Source of the DNA: DASUFI01 sp036274635
GTDB lineage: Bacteria; Planctomycetota; B15-G4
Reading direction: 5' to 3'
Length of the DNA stretch: 10,347 nucleotides
NCBI GenBank assembly: GCA_036274635.1
Contig: DASUFI010000172.1
Span: forward strand, 1-10,347
Below the pieces are notes generated by a model. The model worked only from the letters and a program-made list of their open reading frames with translations, was not told where the DNA came from and searched no databases. Made by a program: the position numbers and the translations under genes. Below, piece by piece: positions 1 to 7,201 of the stretch. Within the stretch, counting starts at the first letter, position 1. Each line of letters starts with the position of its first letter.

Positions 1-174
1 GCCGCGCTGCTGCTCGGCAGCTGCGCGTCCAATGAGCCCGAGGACTCGGTCGAGCTGAACCTGCCCCCGCAGGCCGAGGCCGACGCCTCCGCGAGCCAGC
101 GCATCCACAAGCAGAATGCCGACTCCGAGATGCAGCAGCTCGAGCAGGAGATCAGCGCCGACAAGAAGCCGTAG
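1..174 (+). CDS. Small lipoprotein, C-terminal part (5' truncated by window edge)
   Basis: The reading frame is open from the first base to a TAG at 172-174 and gives 57 residues. It opens AALLLGSCAS, which reads as the end of a hydrophobic signal peptide followed by a lipobox (LLGSC). The cysteine at visible residue 8 would be the lipidated residue after signal peptidase II cleavage. The mature part is only about 50 residues, highly charged and rich in Glu, Asp, Gln and Ala, with a likely amphipathic helix in the second half (EMQQLEQEISADKKP). There is no recognisable domain. The start codon and positive N-terminus lie left of the window, so little sequence is missing. A small membrane-tethered lipoprotein is well supported; its role is unknown. 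It converges on the transporter at 224. Confidence 0.7.
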   Translation, partial: AALLLGSCASNEPEDSVELNLPPQAEADASASQRIHKQNADSEMQQLEQEISADKKP

Positions 175-209
175 GAGCGCGCAGCTCCGAAGCCCTGCTG
201 CGACGGTCA

Positions 210-241
210 GCGGCGTGCGCGCGTCAGAGCGCGCGCGCCGC
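210..241. terminator. G+C-rich hairpin between convergent genes, possible bidirectional terminator
   Basis: A 13-bp stem pairs 210-222 (GCGGCGTGCGCGC) with 229-241 (GCGCGCGCGCCGC). All pairs are Watson-Crick except one G-T, and the loop is six bases. The loop contains the complement of the transporter's stop codon (224-226), so the structure sits on the shared 3' ends of the lipoprotein and the transporter. There is no U-tract; on the plus strand only a pyrimidine-rich TCTCGCTTCTC follows. Termination is an inference from position and stem strength. Confidence 0.4.
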
Positions 242-1177
242 TCTCGCTTCTCGGCCACGCGCGATGGCCAGGCCGAGGACGCTGCTCACGACGAGGAGGG
301 CGCCCAGCCAGTCGAGCGCGTGCAGTGCCGGGTCGCCCAGCAGCGGCCCCCAAACCAGCGCCAGCACGGGGCCGAGGAAGAAGAAGTTGGTGGCGCGGCT
401 GGCGGGCAGGCGCGCCATGCCCATGGTCATGAGGATCTGCGCCACGATCGAGGCGGCCGTCATGCCGGCCAGCAGCCACCACTGCGCGGGCGTCGGCTCG
501 ACCCAGCCGCCGAGCGCCACCAGGACGGCCGTCACCGGCGCGCACACCGCCGTGAGCGCGAAGACCACCACCAGCGGATGATCCAGCCGCGTGGCCGCCC
601 GCACCACCGTGTAGGTGGCACCGTTGCCCACGGCCGACAGCAGCGCGATGCCCGAGGCCAGCAGCGGCGCGTGCGGCGTCGGCCGCGCGATGAGCGCCAC
701 GCCCAGCAGGCAGGCCGTGCTCGCCAGCCACAGCCCGCGCCCGGGTCGCTCGCCCAGGAACCACCACGCGAACAGCGCCGCGGGAATCGGGCTGATGTGC
801 GTGAGCAGCAGCGCGTTGCCCAGCGGCAGGTGCGTCGCCGACGCGAAGTAGGCCCACATCCCCAGGAAGCCCAGCGACCCGCGCGCCAGCAGCAGCCCCG
901 GCCGCTTGCCCCAGGGCGACAGCCCGCGCCGCCGGATCATCCACCACAGCAGCGGGATCACGACCGCCGAGCGGATCAGGATCTTCTGCACCTCGGGCAC
1001 GCCCTGCCCCACCAGCTTCACGCACACGATCATGGCGGAGAAGCACAGCACGGCGCCGAGCATGAGCAGCGCACCGGACGCGGGCGCCGTCGCGACGCGG
1101 GGCGAGACGGGCTCGGCTTCGGCCAGCTCGGGGACGCCGGCGGCGGCCTCGAGGGTGGGTGGATCGGCGGAGGGCAT
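224..1177 (-). CDS. EamA/DMT superfamily transporter
   Basis: The 317-residue product has the usual length and pattern of ten-helix drug/metabolite transporters: a polar N-terminus of about 35 residues, then hydrophobic spans from about residue 36 (ALLMLGAVLCFSAMIVCVKL) to about 306. Two EamA halves can be seen, roughly residues 36-163 and 174-305. Diagnostic features are the LLLTHISPIPAALFAWWFLGE segment near 122-142, where a Glu caps the helix of the first half, and the related RATNFFFLGPVLALVWG segment near 261-277 in the second half. Such carriers export or exchange small metabolites across the inner membrane; the substrate cannot be read from sequence. The ATG at 1177 is chosen because it leaves a short N-terminus before the first helix. 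The frame stays open upstream to 1552, but that part does not look like transporter. No clear Shine-Dalgarno sequence precedes the start. Confidence 0.85.
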   Translation of the reverse strand: MPSADPPTLEAAAGVPELAEAEPVSPRVATAPASGALLMLGAVLCFSAMIVCVKLVGQGVPEVQKILIRSAVVIPLLWWMIRRRGLSPWGKRPGLLLARGSLGFLGMWAYFASATHLPLGNALLLTHISPIPAALFAWWFLGERPGRGLWLASTACLLGVALIARPTPHAPLLASGIALLSAVGNGATYTVVRAATRLDHPLVVVFALTAVCAPVTAVLVALGGWVEPTPAQWWLLAGMTAASIVAQILMTMGMARLPASRATNFFFLGPVLALVWGPLLGDPALHALDWLGALLVVSSVLGLAIARGREARAARAL

Positions 1178-1414
1178 GGAGCGATGAGCGGACCACACGC
1201 GGCGGCGCGCTGCAACCGAGGCCGGGAGGCTGCTCGCAGCGTCGTAATCTTTCGCAGCTCGATCCGACTGGCGGAGCGGAGACGCTCCGTGCCACGCTCG
1301 CCCAATCCGCCGCTGCCGAGCAAGCCAGGCTTCCTGGCCATGCCGGCGGCCCACCCACTGGCGCCGGAGGGGGCGAGGACTCTTGCGTGGATCACCGTGA
1401 GAAAGGCGAGAGCC
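1178..1414. other. Non-coding stretch with a small hairpin
   Basis: This is the region between the transporter start and the first plus-strand small ORF. I see no convincing gene. At 1271-1290 there is a hairpin, GCGGAGCG-GAGA-CGCTCCGT, with seven Watson-Crick pairs, a terminal G-T pair and a four-base loop. It has no T-tract. The region should hold the transporter promoter and any promoter for the plus-strand ORFs, but no -35/-10 pair stands out. If the ORF at 1415 is not real, the gap extends to 1713. Confidence 0.4.
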
Positions 1415-1732
1415 ATGGCCAACGCCAAGGGGCCACAATCCTTCCACGAGCTGCTGACTCTGGTACGCAGCACGGTGGCGACTCCCGAGGTGATCCTCCG
1501 CCTGCCCGACGACGAGGACAGCGCCTGGTGCTACGCGCGGCGGCACGCGCAATGCGTCGGGCCCGCGGGCCAGCAGGTCCCGTGCCCGCCTGGCCGGACG
1601 TTCACGGTGTTCCTGTCAGGTCGTCTCGTCGTCCAAGTCTGGTTCTGGAGCGCCTGCGATTTGTCGGATCGTGCGCTACCCTCAGACGGCCGAGCAAGAC
1701 AAGGAGCAGTGGCATGGCGTCGGACGAAGTGA
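1415..1732 (+). CDS. Hypothetical small protein (105 aa), uncertain
   Basis: The ORF starts at ATG 1415 with a GAAAGG sequence at 1401-1406, eight bases upstream. The first 70 or so codons favour G/C in the third position, and the text there (FHELLTLVRSTVATPEVILRL and onward) is protein-like with a leucine-rich helix. After about residue 70 codon choice becomes mixed (TCA GGT CGT, GAT, TTG, CTA, CGA, AGA) and the tail is Arg-rich, suggesting either a decayed end or chance reading. Three cysteines lie at 44-62, but there is no metal-site spacing I recognise. The 3' end overlaps the next gene by 19 bases, consistent with translational coupling. I recognise no family. It may be a real two-gene unit with its neighbour, a degraded gene, or spurious. 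Confidence 0.4.
   Translation: MANAKGPQSFHELLTLVRSTVATPEVILRLPDDEDSAWCYARRHAQCVGPAGQQVPCPPGRTFTVFLSGRLVVQVWFWSACDLSDRALPSDGRARQGAVAWRRTK
1701..1706 (+). promoter_or_regulatory. Shine-Dalgarno site for the 138-aa gene
   Basis: AAGGAG lies seven bases before the ATG at 1714. It is one of the clearest ribosome-binding sites in the window. It decides the start of the following gene against the much longer open frame that extends upstream to 1159, and it is embedded in the coding frame of the preceding ORF. Confidence 0.65.
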
Positions 1733-2130
1733 TCAAGGACTGGAGCGACCTGGAGGCGCTGGTGCCGGGGCCCTTCGTACCGGGACCCGACTACGAGCCA
1801 GAGACGGACATTCTCGATGTCTACCTCGTCGATGAGGCCCAGTGGGCCGACTACCTGGACAACCGTCTCGGCATCAAGCGGTCCATGGAAACGAACGCCG
1901 TGACGGGCTGCGTGGTCCACTCCGTCAGGCGGCGACTGCTGCCGATCATCAAGAGTCTGGCGCTCGATGGCGACGATGGCGCGGTCACCGTGAAGGCCGT
2001 GCTGCTCGCTGCTGTCATGGCGGCTGCTGACGACGATGCGGGCAGCAGGGCGTCGCGGCGCAGCTATGTCGAAGCGCTAGCTCCCATCTGCCACGCAGTT
2101 GGCAACATGACGGTCGATCTCGCGGACTGA
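1714..2130 (+). CDS. Hypothetical acidic protein (138 aa)
   Basis: The start is set by AAGGAG at 1701-1706. The product is acidic at its N-terminus, with Asp, Glu and Pro frequent in residues 1-50 (for example VPGPFVPGPDYEPETDILD). A middle basic helix follows (VVHSVRRRLLPIIKSLAL, about 67-84). An alanine-rich helical stretch (VKAVLLAAVMAAADDDA, about 93-109) precedes a final helix with a Cys (SYVEALAPICHAVGNM). There is no signal peptide, long membrane span or known catalytic motif. Third codon positions are mostly G/C but less uniformly than in the neighbouring enzymes (CTA, GCT, GAT, GTT appear), which may mean an orphan or recently acquired gene. It is tail-to-tail with the radical SAM gene, with 17 bases between. 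I do not recognise it and assign no function. Confidence 0.6.
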   Translation: MASDEVIKDWSDLEALVPGPFVPGPDYEPETDILDVYLVDEAQWADYLDNRLGIKRSMETNAVTGCVVHSVRRRLLPIIKSLALDGDDGAVTVKAVLLAAVMAAADDDAGSRASRRSYVEALAPICHAVGNMTVDLAD

Positions 2131-2147
2131 AGCGCCAGCCGCGCCCG

Positions 2148-3719
2148 TCAGGCCTTCGCCGCCCGCCGCGTGAAGAACCGCTCCTTCAGGATCTGCAGGA
2201 AGCTGTCGAGCTTGCTGTCCTCGCGCCCGCTGCGGAAGTTCTTCCACAGCCGCGCCCAGCGGCGCGGGTTCAGGAGCACCGCGCGCAGGTAGAAGGCGAA
2301 CACGATGCGGTAGCGCCAATACGTCAGCGTGCGCGCCTTGAGGCCCACCGAGAAGTTGCGGTCGTCGGTCAGCCAGCGGTCGTGCACGAAGAGCGGCGCC
2401 TGCATGACCTCCTCGGTCAGCTCCAGCCGGCCCTGCGCCACCAGCTCGCGGTAGAACTGCGTGCCGGGGATGGGGAAGAAGAAGCCCACGGCCAGGTCGT
2501 CCACGCCCGCCTTCGCGAGGCGCGCGGCCCAGCGCTTCGTGTCGCGGAAGTCCTGCACGCGGTCGCCCGGGAAGCCGAGCACGAAGAAGACCGAGGTGTT
2601 GAGCTTGTGCTCCACGGCGGCGTCCACCGCGCCGAAGAGGCTCTTCTCGGTCATCTGCTTGTGCACCTTCTTGCGCACGTCCTCGCTGCCCGACTCGGGC
2701 GCGAAGTTGATCGACCAGCCGCCGCTCTGCGCCAGCAGCGACGCGACCTCGGGGTCCACCACCTCGCAGCGCGTGCCGCTGGGCAGCTGCCAGTTGATCT
2801 TGAGCCCGCGCCCGATGATCTCCTTGCAGAACTCGATCACCCAGTCGCGCCGCAGGATGGCGGTGAGGTCGTGGAAGGGGAAGTTGGCCGCGCCGTAGGT
2901 GTGGACGTAGGTCTCGATCTCGTCGGCCACCAGTCGCGCGTCGCGCGCGATCCACTTGGTGGTCCACATGTTGGGCGACGAGCAGTAGGCGCAGCGGTAC
3001 GGGCAGCCGCGCGTGGCCAGGATGGGCACGGTGATCCCGCAGTGGATGCCCGAGACGAGGCCATTGCTGTCGTAGCCCTTGACGTCGAAGAGGTCCCAGG
3101 CCGGCAGCGGGATGCCGTCCACGTCGCGTACCCGCGCGCGGCGCTCCTCGAGCACGATCTGGCCGCCGCGCCGCCAGGCGATGCCGGACAGTGGCGCCTC
3201 GCCCAGCCACGCCTCGAGCTCCACCGTCGTGAGGCCGGGATCGTGCGCGTTGCGGTTGGTCCAGTCCTCGTAGCGCTTGGCCAGCGCCACGATGGTCTCC
3301 TCGCCCTCGCCCAGCACGAGCACGTCCACCGGCGCTTCCTGCAGCGAGAGCTCCGGCAGCCCGGTGAAGTGCTCGCCGCCGCCCACCAGCAGCGCGTCCG
3401 GCCGCGCCTTCTTGATGGCGACCAGCAGCTCCTTCACGACCTTCCACTGGTACGTGAACATCGACGACACGCCGATGAGCCGCGCCCGCGGATCGAGCCG
3501 CGCGACGATCTCGTCCACCTCGAGCCCGAGCTGCGCGACGCGGCCCTTGCGCACCACGCGGTCCGGCGCCTCGCCCACGGCATCGAGCACCGACACCTCG
3601 TGCCCCGCGGCGCGCAGCGAGCCCGCGATGTAGGCCAGCCCCAGCGGCAGGCTGGGCCTCAGGGCCGTCAGCGCCGTGGGATTGAGGAAGGCCGGAGGGT
3701 GGATGAGCTGGATGCGCAT
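2148..3719 (-). CDS. Cobalamin-binding-domain radical SAM protein (class B-like)
   Basis: The 523-residue protein starts MRIQLIHPP, typical of B12-binding radical SAM enzymes. Residues 1-150 form a Rossmann-like B12-binding domain: PLGLAYIAGSLRAAGHEVSV near 25-44, the strand LIGVSSMFTYQWK at 81-93, LLVGGGEHFTGLPE at 110-123 and LVLGEGE at 134-140. It lacks DxHxxG, as is usual in this class. The radical SAM core holds the iron-sulfur motif RGCPYRCAYC, with cysteines at 239, 243 and 246 (CxxxCxxC). Core signatures follow: INFAPESGSEDVRKKVHKQ near 337-355, FFVLGFPGD at 378-386 and FFFPIPGTQFY at 413-423. The C-terminus is basic and aromatic (about 465-523). The family includes methyltransferases, cyclases and bacteriochlorophyll, hopanoid and natural-product enzymes; the substrate here is unknown. 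The ATG at 3719 is chosen because the B12 fold begins there; no strong ribosome-binding site precedes it. Confidence 0.88.
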   Translation of the reverse strand: MRIQLIHPPAFLNPTALTALRPSLPLGLAYIAGSLRAAGHEVSVLDAVGEAPDRVVRKGRVAQLGLEVDEIVARLDPRARLIGVSSMFTYQWKVVKELLVAIKKARPDALLVGGGEHFTGLPELSLQEAPVDVLVLGEGEETIVALAKRYEDWTNRNAHDPGLTTVELEAWLGEAPLSGIAWRRGGQIVLEERRARVRDVDGIPLPAWDLFDVKGYDSNGLVSGIHCGITVPILATRGCPYRCAYCSSPNMWTTKWIARDARLVADEIETYVHTYGAANFPFHDLTAILRRDWVIEFCKEIIGRGLKINWQLPSGTRCEVVDPEVASLLAQSGGWSINFAPESGSEDVRKKVHKQMTEKSLFGAVDAAVEHKLNTSVFFVLGFPGDRVQDFRDTKRWAARLAKAGVDDLAVGFFFPIPGTQFYRELVAQGRLELTEEVMQAPLFVHDRWLTDDRNFSVGLKARTLTYWRYRIVFAFYLRAVLLNPRRWARLWKNFRSGREDSKLDSFLQILKERFFTRRAAKA

Positions 3720-3824
3720 TGCGCGGTGCTGGCGCCCTGATCCGCGGGGAGGCGCAAGTCTATCCCTGCTTGGCGGAACGTGCCACCGCGAGCGCGACGG
3801 GCGGCGCAAGCCGTGGCCACCGCG

Positions 3825-6227
3825 TCAAGGCAGGTTCACTTCGATGCCCGGGGCGATATTGACGCTCGCCGACAGGCTGAAACTGCGCTCTTCGACCACC
3901 TTCCCCTCGCTCGTGACGCGCAGCGTGTACTCGCCGGGCAGCCCCACGAAGCTGACGTAGCCGTCGTCGTCCCGGCCGTCGCCGTCCATGTCGTACCAGC
4001 GGATGCCGTTGTCGACGACGTCCGAGCCGTCGGGCCCCAGCACCAGGACGTTCGTGGGCGGAGGCGACTCGCGCTCGGTGTGCAGCTCGATGGACTGCGC
4101 CGTGCCGCGCTCGGCGAGAACCTCGAGGCGAGTGTCGGCGCCACCCTCGACGTGTGCGGCGACGGTCTGCGCCACGATGAAGACCGTATCCGCATCGCCG
4201 CTGCCGCCGCCGACATAGACCTCGTAGTCGCCCGGGTCGACGTAGTCCGAAATCCACGAATCCGGCTCGCCGTCCATGGGCTTGAGCATGGTCGGCCAGG
4301 AGTGTTCCTTGGGCTTGGCGCCGCACATCACGTTGCCGGCCTGCGCACCCGGGGGCAGCGTCACGTGCAGGATGATGCGCCCCGGCGTAGCGAGCACGAT
4401 GCTGCCCACATCGAGCGTCTCGTCAGGCGCAAGCGTGCAATGCCGGCCCTTGGAGGGCGGGTGACCCCCCACGATCAGGTAGAAATCCCACTCGCCGGGC
4501 GCCAGCGGCCCGACTCGAAAGTCGCCGGTCTTCGCGTCGGGGGCGCGAGGCTCGCGCAGGATGCCCGTGGCTGCCTCGGCGGCGCCCACCGTGGCAAGCT
4601 CGGGCACGTGGCCGGCATCGTCCAGAAGGCGACCGACGATCCACGCCGAGGGCACGCTGGGCGGCACGATCTGCAGCACGACTTCGTCGGGTCCCGGCCG
4701 CACGCTCTTCTGGCGGACGAGGACCGTGCGCCAGTCGGGTGTGTTCACCGTCAGCTCGTGCTCGGCGTCGGCGCAGTTGCTCAGCGTGAAGTGGCCCTGC
4801 TGGTCCGTGTCCCCCTGCGCCGTGACGGTCTTGCCGGGCAGGTAGGCGAGCGCCGTCACGTGCTGGCCAGGGACGGGCGCGCCGGTGGCATCCACCACGC
4901 GCCCCACGATCTGCAGGCCGAGGTTCAGATGCGGGTCCCAAGCCAGCCGCGCGCCAGCGACCACCGTGAGCTGTGTCGCGTCCTTGCCGCCTCCCTTGAG
5001 CCCAGCCGACAGCTCGCGGTCGCCGAGCGGCAGGTCCGCGAGCGAATAGCGCCCGTCGTGGTCGCTCGTGGTCGTGACCCACTCCATGTCGCCGTAGCTG
5101 CCCGCAGAGATGCTCGCGCCCGCGACGGGCCGGCCGTCGAGGCCCGAGACGACGCCGCTCACCACCGCCGACTCCGGCAAGACGACTTCGACCGTGGCGC
5201 TCTCGCCCGCGCGCAGCCCCACCTGGTCGAGCCATGGCGAGTGGCCGCGCGCCCGCACGGCCAGCGGCGTGTCGCCGGGCGGCAAGTCGTGCGACGCGAA
5301 CGCCCCGCGGGCATCCGTCCGCAGCCGCCGCGCCGGCTGGCCAGAGACGAGAACACGATTGGCGCTGTCCGGCACGGGCCATCCCTGCTCGGGCCCGACC
5401 TGCACCAGGGCGCCGGCGACGGGCTGGTTCTGCGCGTCTGTCACCCGCCCCGCCAGCTGCACGCCAACCGCGCCGAGGCGCAGCGTCACGTCGGCCTCGT
5501 GCGTGCCGTCCTCGACGACGGAGATGAGCTGCGACGGCATGTGGCCGTCGGCCTCGGCGCCCACGCGACGCTGCGAACTGACATCGCGCAGCGTGAAGCG
5601 GCCGCCAGCGTCGGAATGGGCCGCTACCCAGGCTTCGTCCCGGCCTTGGGAGAGCGTGATCGCCGCCCCGGCCACCGGGTGCTCGTCCGGATCGACGACC
5701 AGTCCCCGCACCTGGATGCCCGCCGGGATCTCGAGCGCAAGCTCGGCCCGCTCGCCAGCGCGAACGTCGGTCGAGGCGCCGTTCGCGCGATCCGGATAGA
5801 CAGTCACCTTCCCGGGCACGAGGTCGGAGACCTCCCACCGCCCCGCTGCGTCGGTGAGCCCCTCGGAGCGGGAGAACAGCGGATCGGGCCCGCTCCAGCA
5901 GATGGCCACGAGGCCCACGCCCGCGGCCGGCGTGCGATCGCTGGCCCAGATCACCTGCACGACGAGGCGGCCGCTGGGGACGGAGCCGAGGCGCTCCGCG
6001 AGATCAGTTCCTCCGTCAGCGGCCAGCGGCGCGACCGCGTCGGGCGCAGACGCCGCGGGGGCCTCGATCACGAAACTCGGTTGCCGCGGCGAGTCCTCGC
6101 CGCGCGCCGCGCCCGGCTCAGCCGCGCTGCCGGCATCGCTACGCCCGCTCCACGCCAGCCACACGACGAGTGCGACGACAGCGACAACCGCCAGCGCCAG
6201 CCCAAGACCTCGTCGGGATCGCTTCAT
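3825..6227 (-). CDS. Membrane-anchored carboxypeptidase-regulatory-like repeat protein (800 aa)
   Basis: The N-terminus MKRSRRGLGLALAVVAVVAL is a basic patch plus one hydrophobic span ending near residue 26, acting as an uncleaved anchor or signal. A low-complexity Ala/Ser/Pro linker runs to about 85. Several beta-sandwich repeats of the carboxypeptidase regulatory-like (transthyretin-like) type follow. Their openings read GLVVDPDEHPVAGAAI (175-190), GRVTDAQNQPVAGALV (260-275), GVVSGLDGRPVAGASI (358-373) and GRVVDATGAPVPGQHV (442-457). Each is followed by a T/SDxxGRF/Y-L or DxxGxF turn (206-212, 304-310, 388-394, 474-480). A last domain near 723-800 holds DMDGDG at 746-751, a DxDxDG calcium-loop pattern, and a typical end (GLPGEYTLRV). 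No protease or other catalytic motif is visible. The likely role is an extracytoplasmic structural or adhesive protein. The ATG at 6227 is favoured by the anchor right after it; GGGGG lies about four to eight bases upstream. Confidence 0.85.
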   Translation of the reverse strand: MKRSRRGLGLALAVVAVVALVVWLAWSGRSDAGSAAEPGAARGEDSPRQPSFVIEAPAASAPDAVAPLAADGGTDLAERLGSVPSGRLVVQVIWASDRTPAAGVGLVAICWSGPDPLFSRSEGLTDAAGRWEVSDLVPGKVTVYPDRANGASTDVRAGERAELALEIPAGIQVRGLVVDPDEHPVAGAAITLSQGRDEAWVAAHSDAGGRFTLRDVSSQRRVGAEADGHMPSQLISVVEDGTHEADVTLRLGAVGVQLAGRVTDAQNQPVAGALVQVGPEQGWPVPDSANRVLVSGQPARRLRTDARGAFASHDLPPGDTPLAVRARGHSPWLDQVGLRAGESATVEVVLPESAVVSGVVSGLDGRPVAGASISAGSYGDMEWVTTTSDHDGRYSLADLPLGDRELSAGLKGGGKDATQLTVVAGARLAWDPHLNLGLQIVGRVVDATGAPVPGQHVTALAYLPGKTVTAQGDTDQQGHFTLSNCADAEHELTVNTPDWRTVLVRQKSVRPGPDEVVLQIVPPSVPSAWIVGRLLDDAGHVPELATVGAAEAATGILREPRAPDAKTGDFRVGPLAPGEWDFYLIVGGHPPSKGRHCTLAPDETLDVGSIVLATPGRIILHVTLPPGAQAGNVMCGAKPKEHSWPTMLKPMDGEPDSWISDYVDPGDYEVYVGGGSGDADTVFIVAQTVAAHVEGGADTRLEVLAERGTAQSIELHTERESPPPTNVLVLGPDGSDVVDNGIRWYDMDGDGRDDDGYVSFVGLPGEYTLRVTSEGKVVEERSFSLSASVNIAPGIEVNLP

Positions 6228-6320
6228 CAGGCCCCCGTCCGAACTCGCCGCATCCTAGCGCCCCCCGCCCGCCCCCTGTCGCGGACCCCGTGACGCCCCG
6301 CGAACAATCTCAGCCGACGG

Positions 6321-6349
6321 TTGAGACTGCCTGTGCGCCCCTGTCTCAT
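6321..6349 (+). promoter_or_regulatory. Putative promoter of the phosphatase gene
   Basis: TTGAGA (6321-6326) and TCTCAT (6344-6349) are separated by 17 bases and match TTGACA at five and TATAAT at four of six positions. The expected transcription start, six to seven bases after the -10, falls at about 6355-6356, where the proposed GTG start codon begins, which would make the mRNA leaderless. TGAGAC (6322-6327) and GTCTCA (6343-6348) are also inverted copies of each other, and a further TCTCA is at 6308-6312, so a regulator could bind here. This is inferred from sequence only. Confidence 0.35.
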
Positions 6350-6355
6350 GGGGCC

Positions 6356-7129
6356 GTGCCGGCTCCACCCACGACCGTCCCCACCCTGACCCTGCCCTAC
6401 GAGCGCATCGCCTTCGATTGCGACAGCACGCTGTCGCGCATCGAGGGCATCGAGGAGCTGGCGCGCATGGACGCCGCCTCGCGCGCCCTCAACGGCGCCG
6501 GCGAGGCCCGCGCCCGCGAGCTGCGCGAGCTGACCGACGCCGCCATGTCCGGCCGCGTGCCCCTGCAGGAGGTGTACGGCAAGCGCCTGCAGCTGGTGTC
6601 GCCGCGCCGCAACGACGTGGCCACCCTCGGCCGCCGCTACATCGAGCAGGCCGTGCCCGGCGCCCGCGAGACGCTGTCCGCCCTGCGCTATCTCGGCAAG
6701 GACCTGGTCATCGTGAGCGGCGGCCTGCGCCTCGCGGTCGTGGCCTTCGGCCAGTGGCTCGGCATCAAGGACAGCCACGTGCACGCGGTGGCCGCGTGGT
6801 TCAGCGACAGCGGCGTCCTCACGCACATCGACACCCGCAGCCCGCTGGTGCGCAGCGGCGGCAAGCGCGAGGTGGTCGCCGGCCTGCCCCGCCTGCGCAC
6901 CGCCTTCGTGGGCGACGGCATGACCGACGCCGAGACCGCCGAGGCCGTGGACGCCTTCATCTGCTACGCCGGCGTCGTGCACCGGCCCGAGGTGGCGGCC
7001 AAGGCCGCGGCCGTGGTCGAGACGCCCGGCCTCGCCGGCGTGCTCCCGGTGCTGTGCACTGCCGAGGAGCTGGACCGCCTGCGGCGCGACAGCCGCTACC
7101 GCGCGCTCGTGGAGCCGGGGCTGGTCTGA
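6356..7129 (+). CDS. HAD-IB phosphatase resembling phosphoserine phosphatase
   Basis: Counting from GTG 6356, the 257-residue protein shows the HAD catalytic set. Motif I is FDCDSTLS at 20-27, with nucleophile D21 and general acid D23. IEGIEELA at 29-36 belongs to the SerB-type start of the cap. Motif II is IVSGG at 119-123 (S121). Motif III is K170 in SGGKREVV. Motif IV is GDGMTDAE at 186-193. The fold would hydrolyse O-phospho-L-serine to serine or a similar small phosphomonoester in the cytoplasm. It lacks the N-terminal ACT-like extension of the longer SerB enzymes. The frame is open upstream to 6170, but that part is Pro/Arg-rich and unlike the family. GTG 6290 is the other plausible start. 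The nearest downstream gene on this strand is an aminotransferase, which strengthens the serine-pathway reading. Substrate is inference. Confidence 0.82.
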   Translation: MPAPPTTVPTLTLPYERIAFDCDSTLSRIEGIEELARMDAASRALNGAGEARARELRELTDAAMSGRVPLQEVYGKRLQLVSPRRNDVATLGRRYIEQAVPGARETLSALRYLGKDLVIVSGGLRLAVVAFGQWLGIKDSHVHAVAAWFSDSGVLTHIDTRSPLVRSGGKREVVAGLPRLRTAFVGDGMTDAETAEAVDAFICYAGVVHRPEVAAKAAAVVETPGLAGVLPVLCTAEELDRLRRDSRYRALVEPGLV

Positions 7130-7133
7130 AGCG

Positions 7134-7164
7134 CCGCGCCGCGACGAGACACACCTCGGCGCGG
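7134..7164 (+). terminator. Hairpin just after the phosphatase gene, possible terminator
   Basis: CCGCGCCG (7134-7141) pairs perfectly with CGGCGCGG (7157-7164) across a 15-base loop, starting five bases after the stop codon. There is no T-tract afterwards, so any termination would be non-canonical. Confidence 0.3.
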
Positions 7165-7168
7165 AATC

Positions 7169-7201
7169 GACTGAAGCTTCACTGATGCACTGCTTCAGTC
7201 A
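7169..7201. repeat. 33-base repeat, copy 1, with inverted ends
   Basis: The unit begins GACTGAAGC and ends GCTTCAGTCA. Its first nine bases (7169-7177) are the reverse complement of 7192-7200, giving a 9-bp stem with a 14-base centre. It matches copy 2 (7241-7273) at 31 of 33 positions; the differences are at the tenth and twelfth bases. It lies wholly between two genes in a stretch visibly less G+C-rich than its surroundings. The function is unknown. Confidence 0.85.

Noticed and set aside
116..1732. Long plus-strand open frame (about 538 residues) opposite the transporter
   Set aside because: Its product is an Arg/Gln/His/Pro-rich string with no domains, as expected for the antisense of a G+C-rich gene. 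Only the 3' part from 1415 is considered a candidate gene.
1531..1920. Minus-strand ORF of 129 residues antisense to the two small genes
   Set aside because: No ribosome-binding site or family features, and a cysteine/arginine-rich tail. The plus-strand ORF with AAGGAG is better supported.
2382..3740. Plus-strand open frame opposite the radical SAM gene
   Set aside because: His/Arg/Leu-rich antisense text with no motifs; the minus strand encodes a clear B12 radical SAM protein.
3774..3791. Sigma-54 promoter on the minus strand upstream of the radical SAM gene
   Set aside because: TGGCAC is present, but the required TTGC at the -12 position is not.
3720..3824. Terminator between the repeat protein and radical SAM genes
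   Set aside because: Only a short direct repeat (GCCACCGCG, twice) and no convincing stem or T-tract; read-through between the two genes remains possible.
3780..6293. Plus-strand open frame of about 837 residues opposite the repeat protein
   Set aside because: Arg/His/Ala-rich low-complexity translation; the minus strand has clear repeats, an anchor and a good start.
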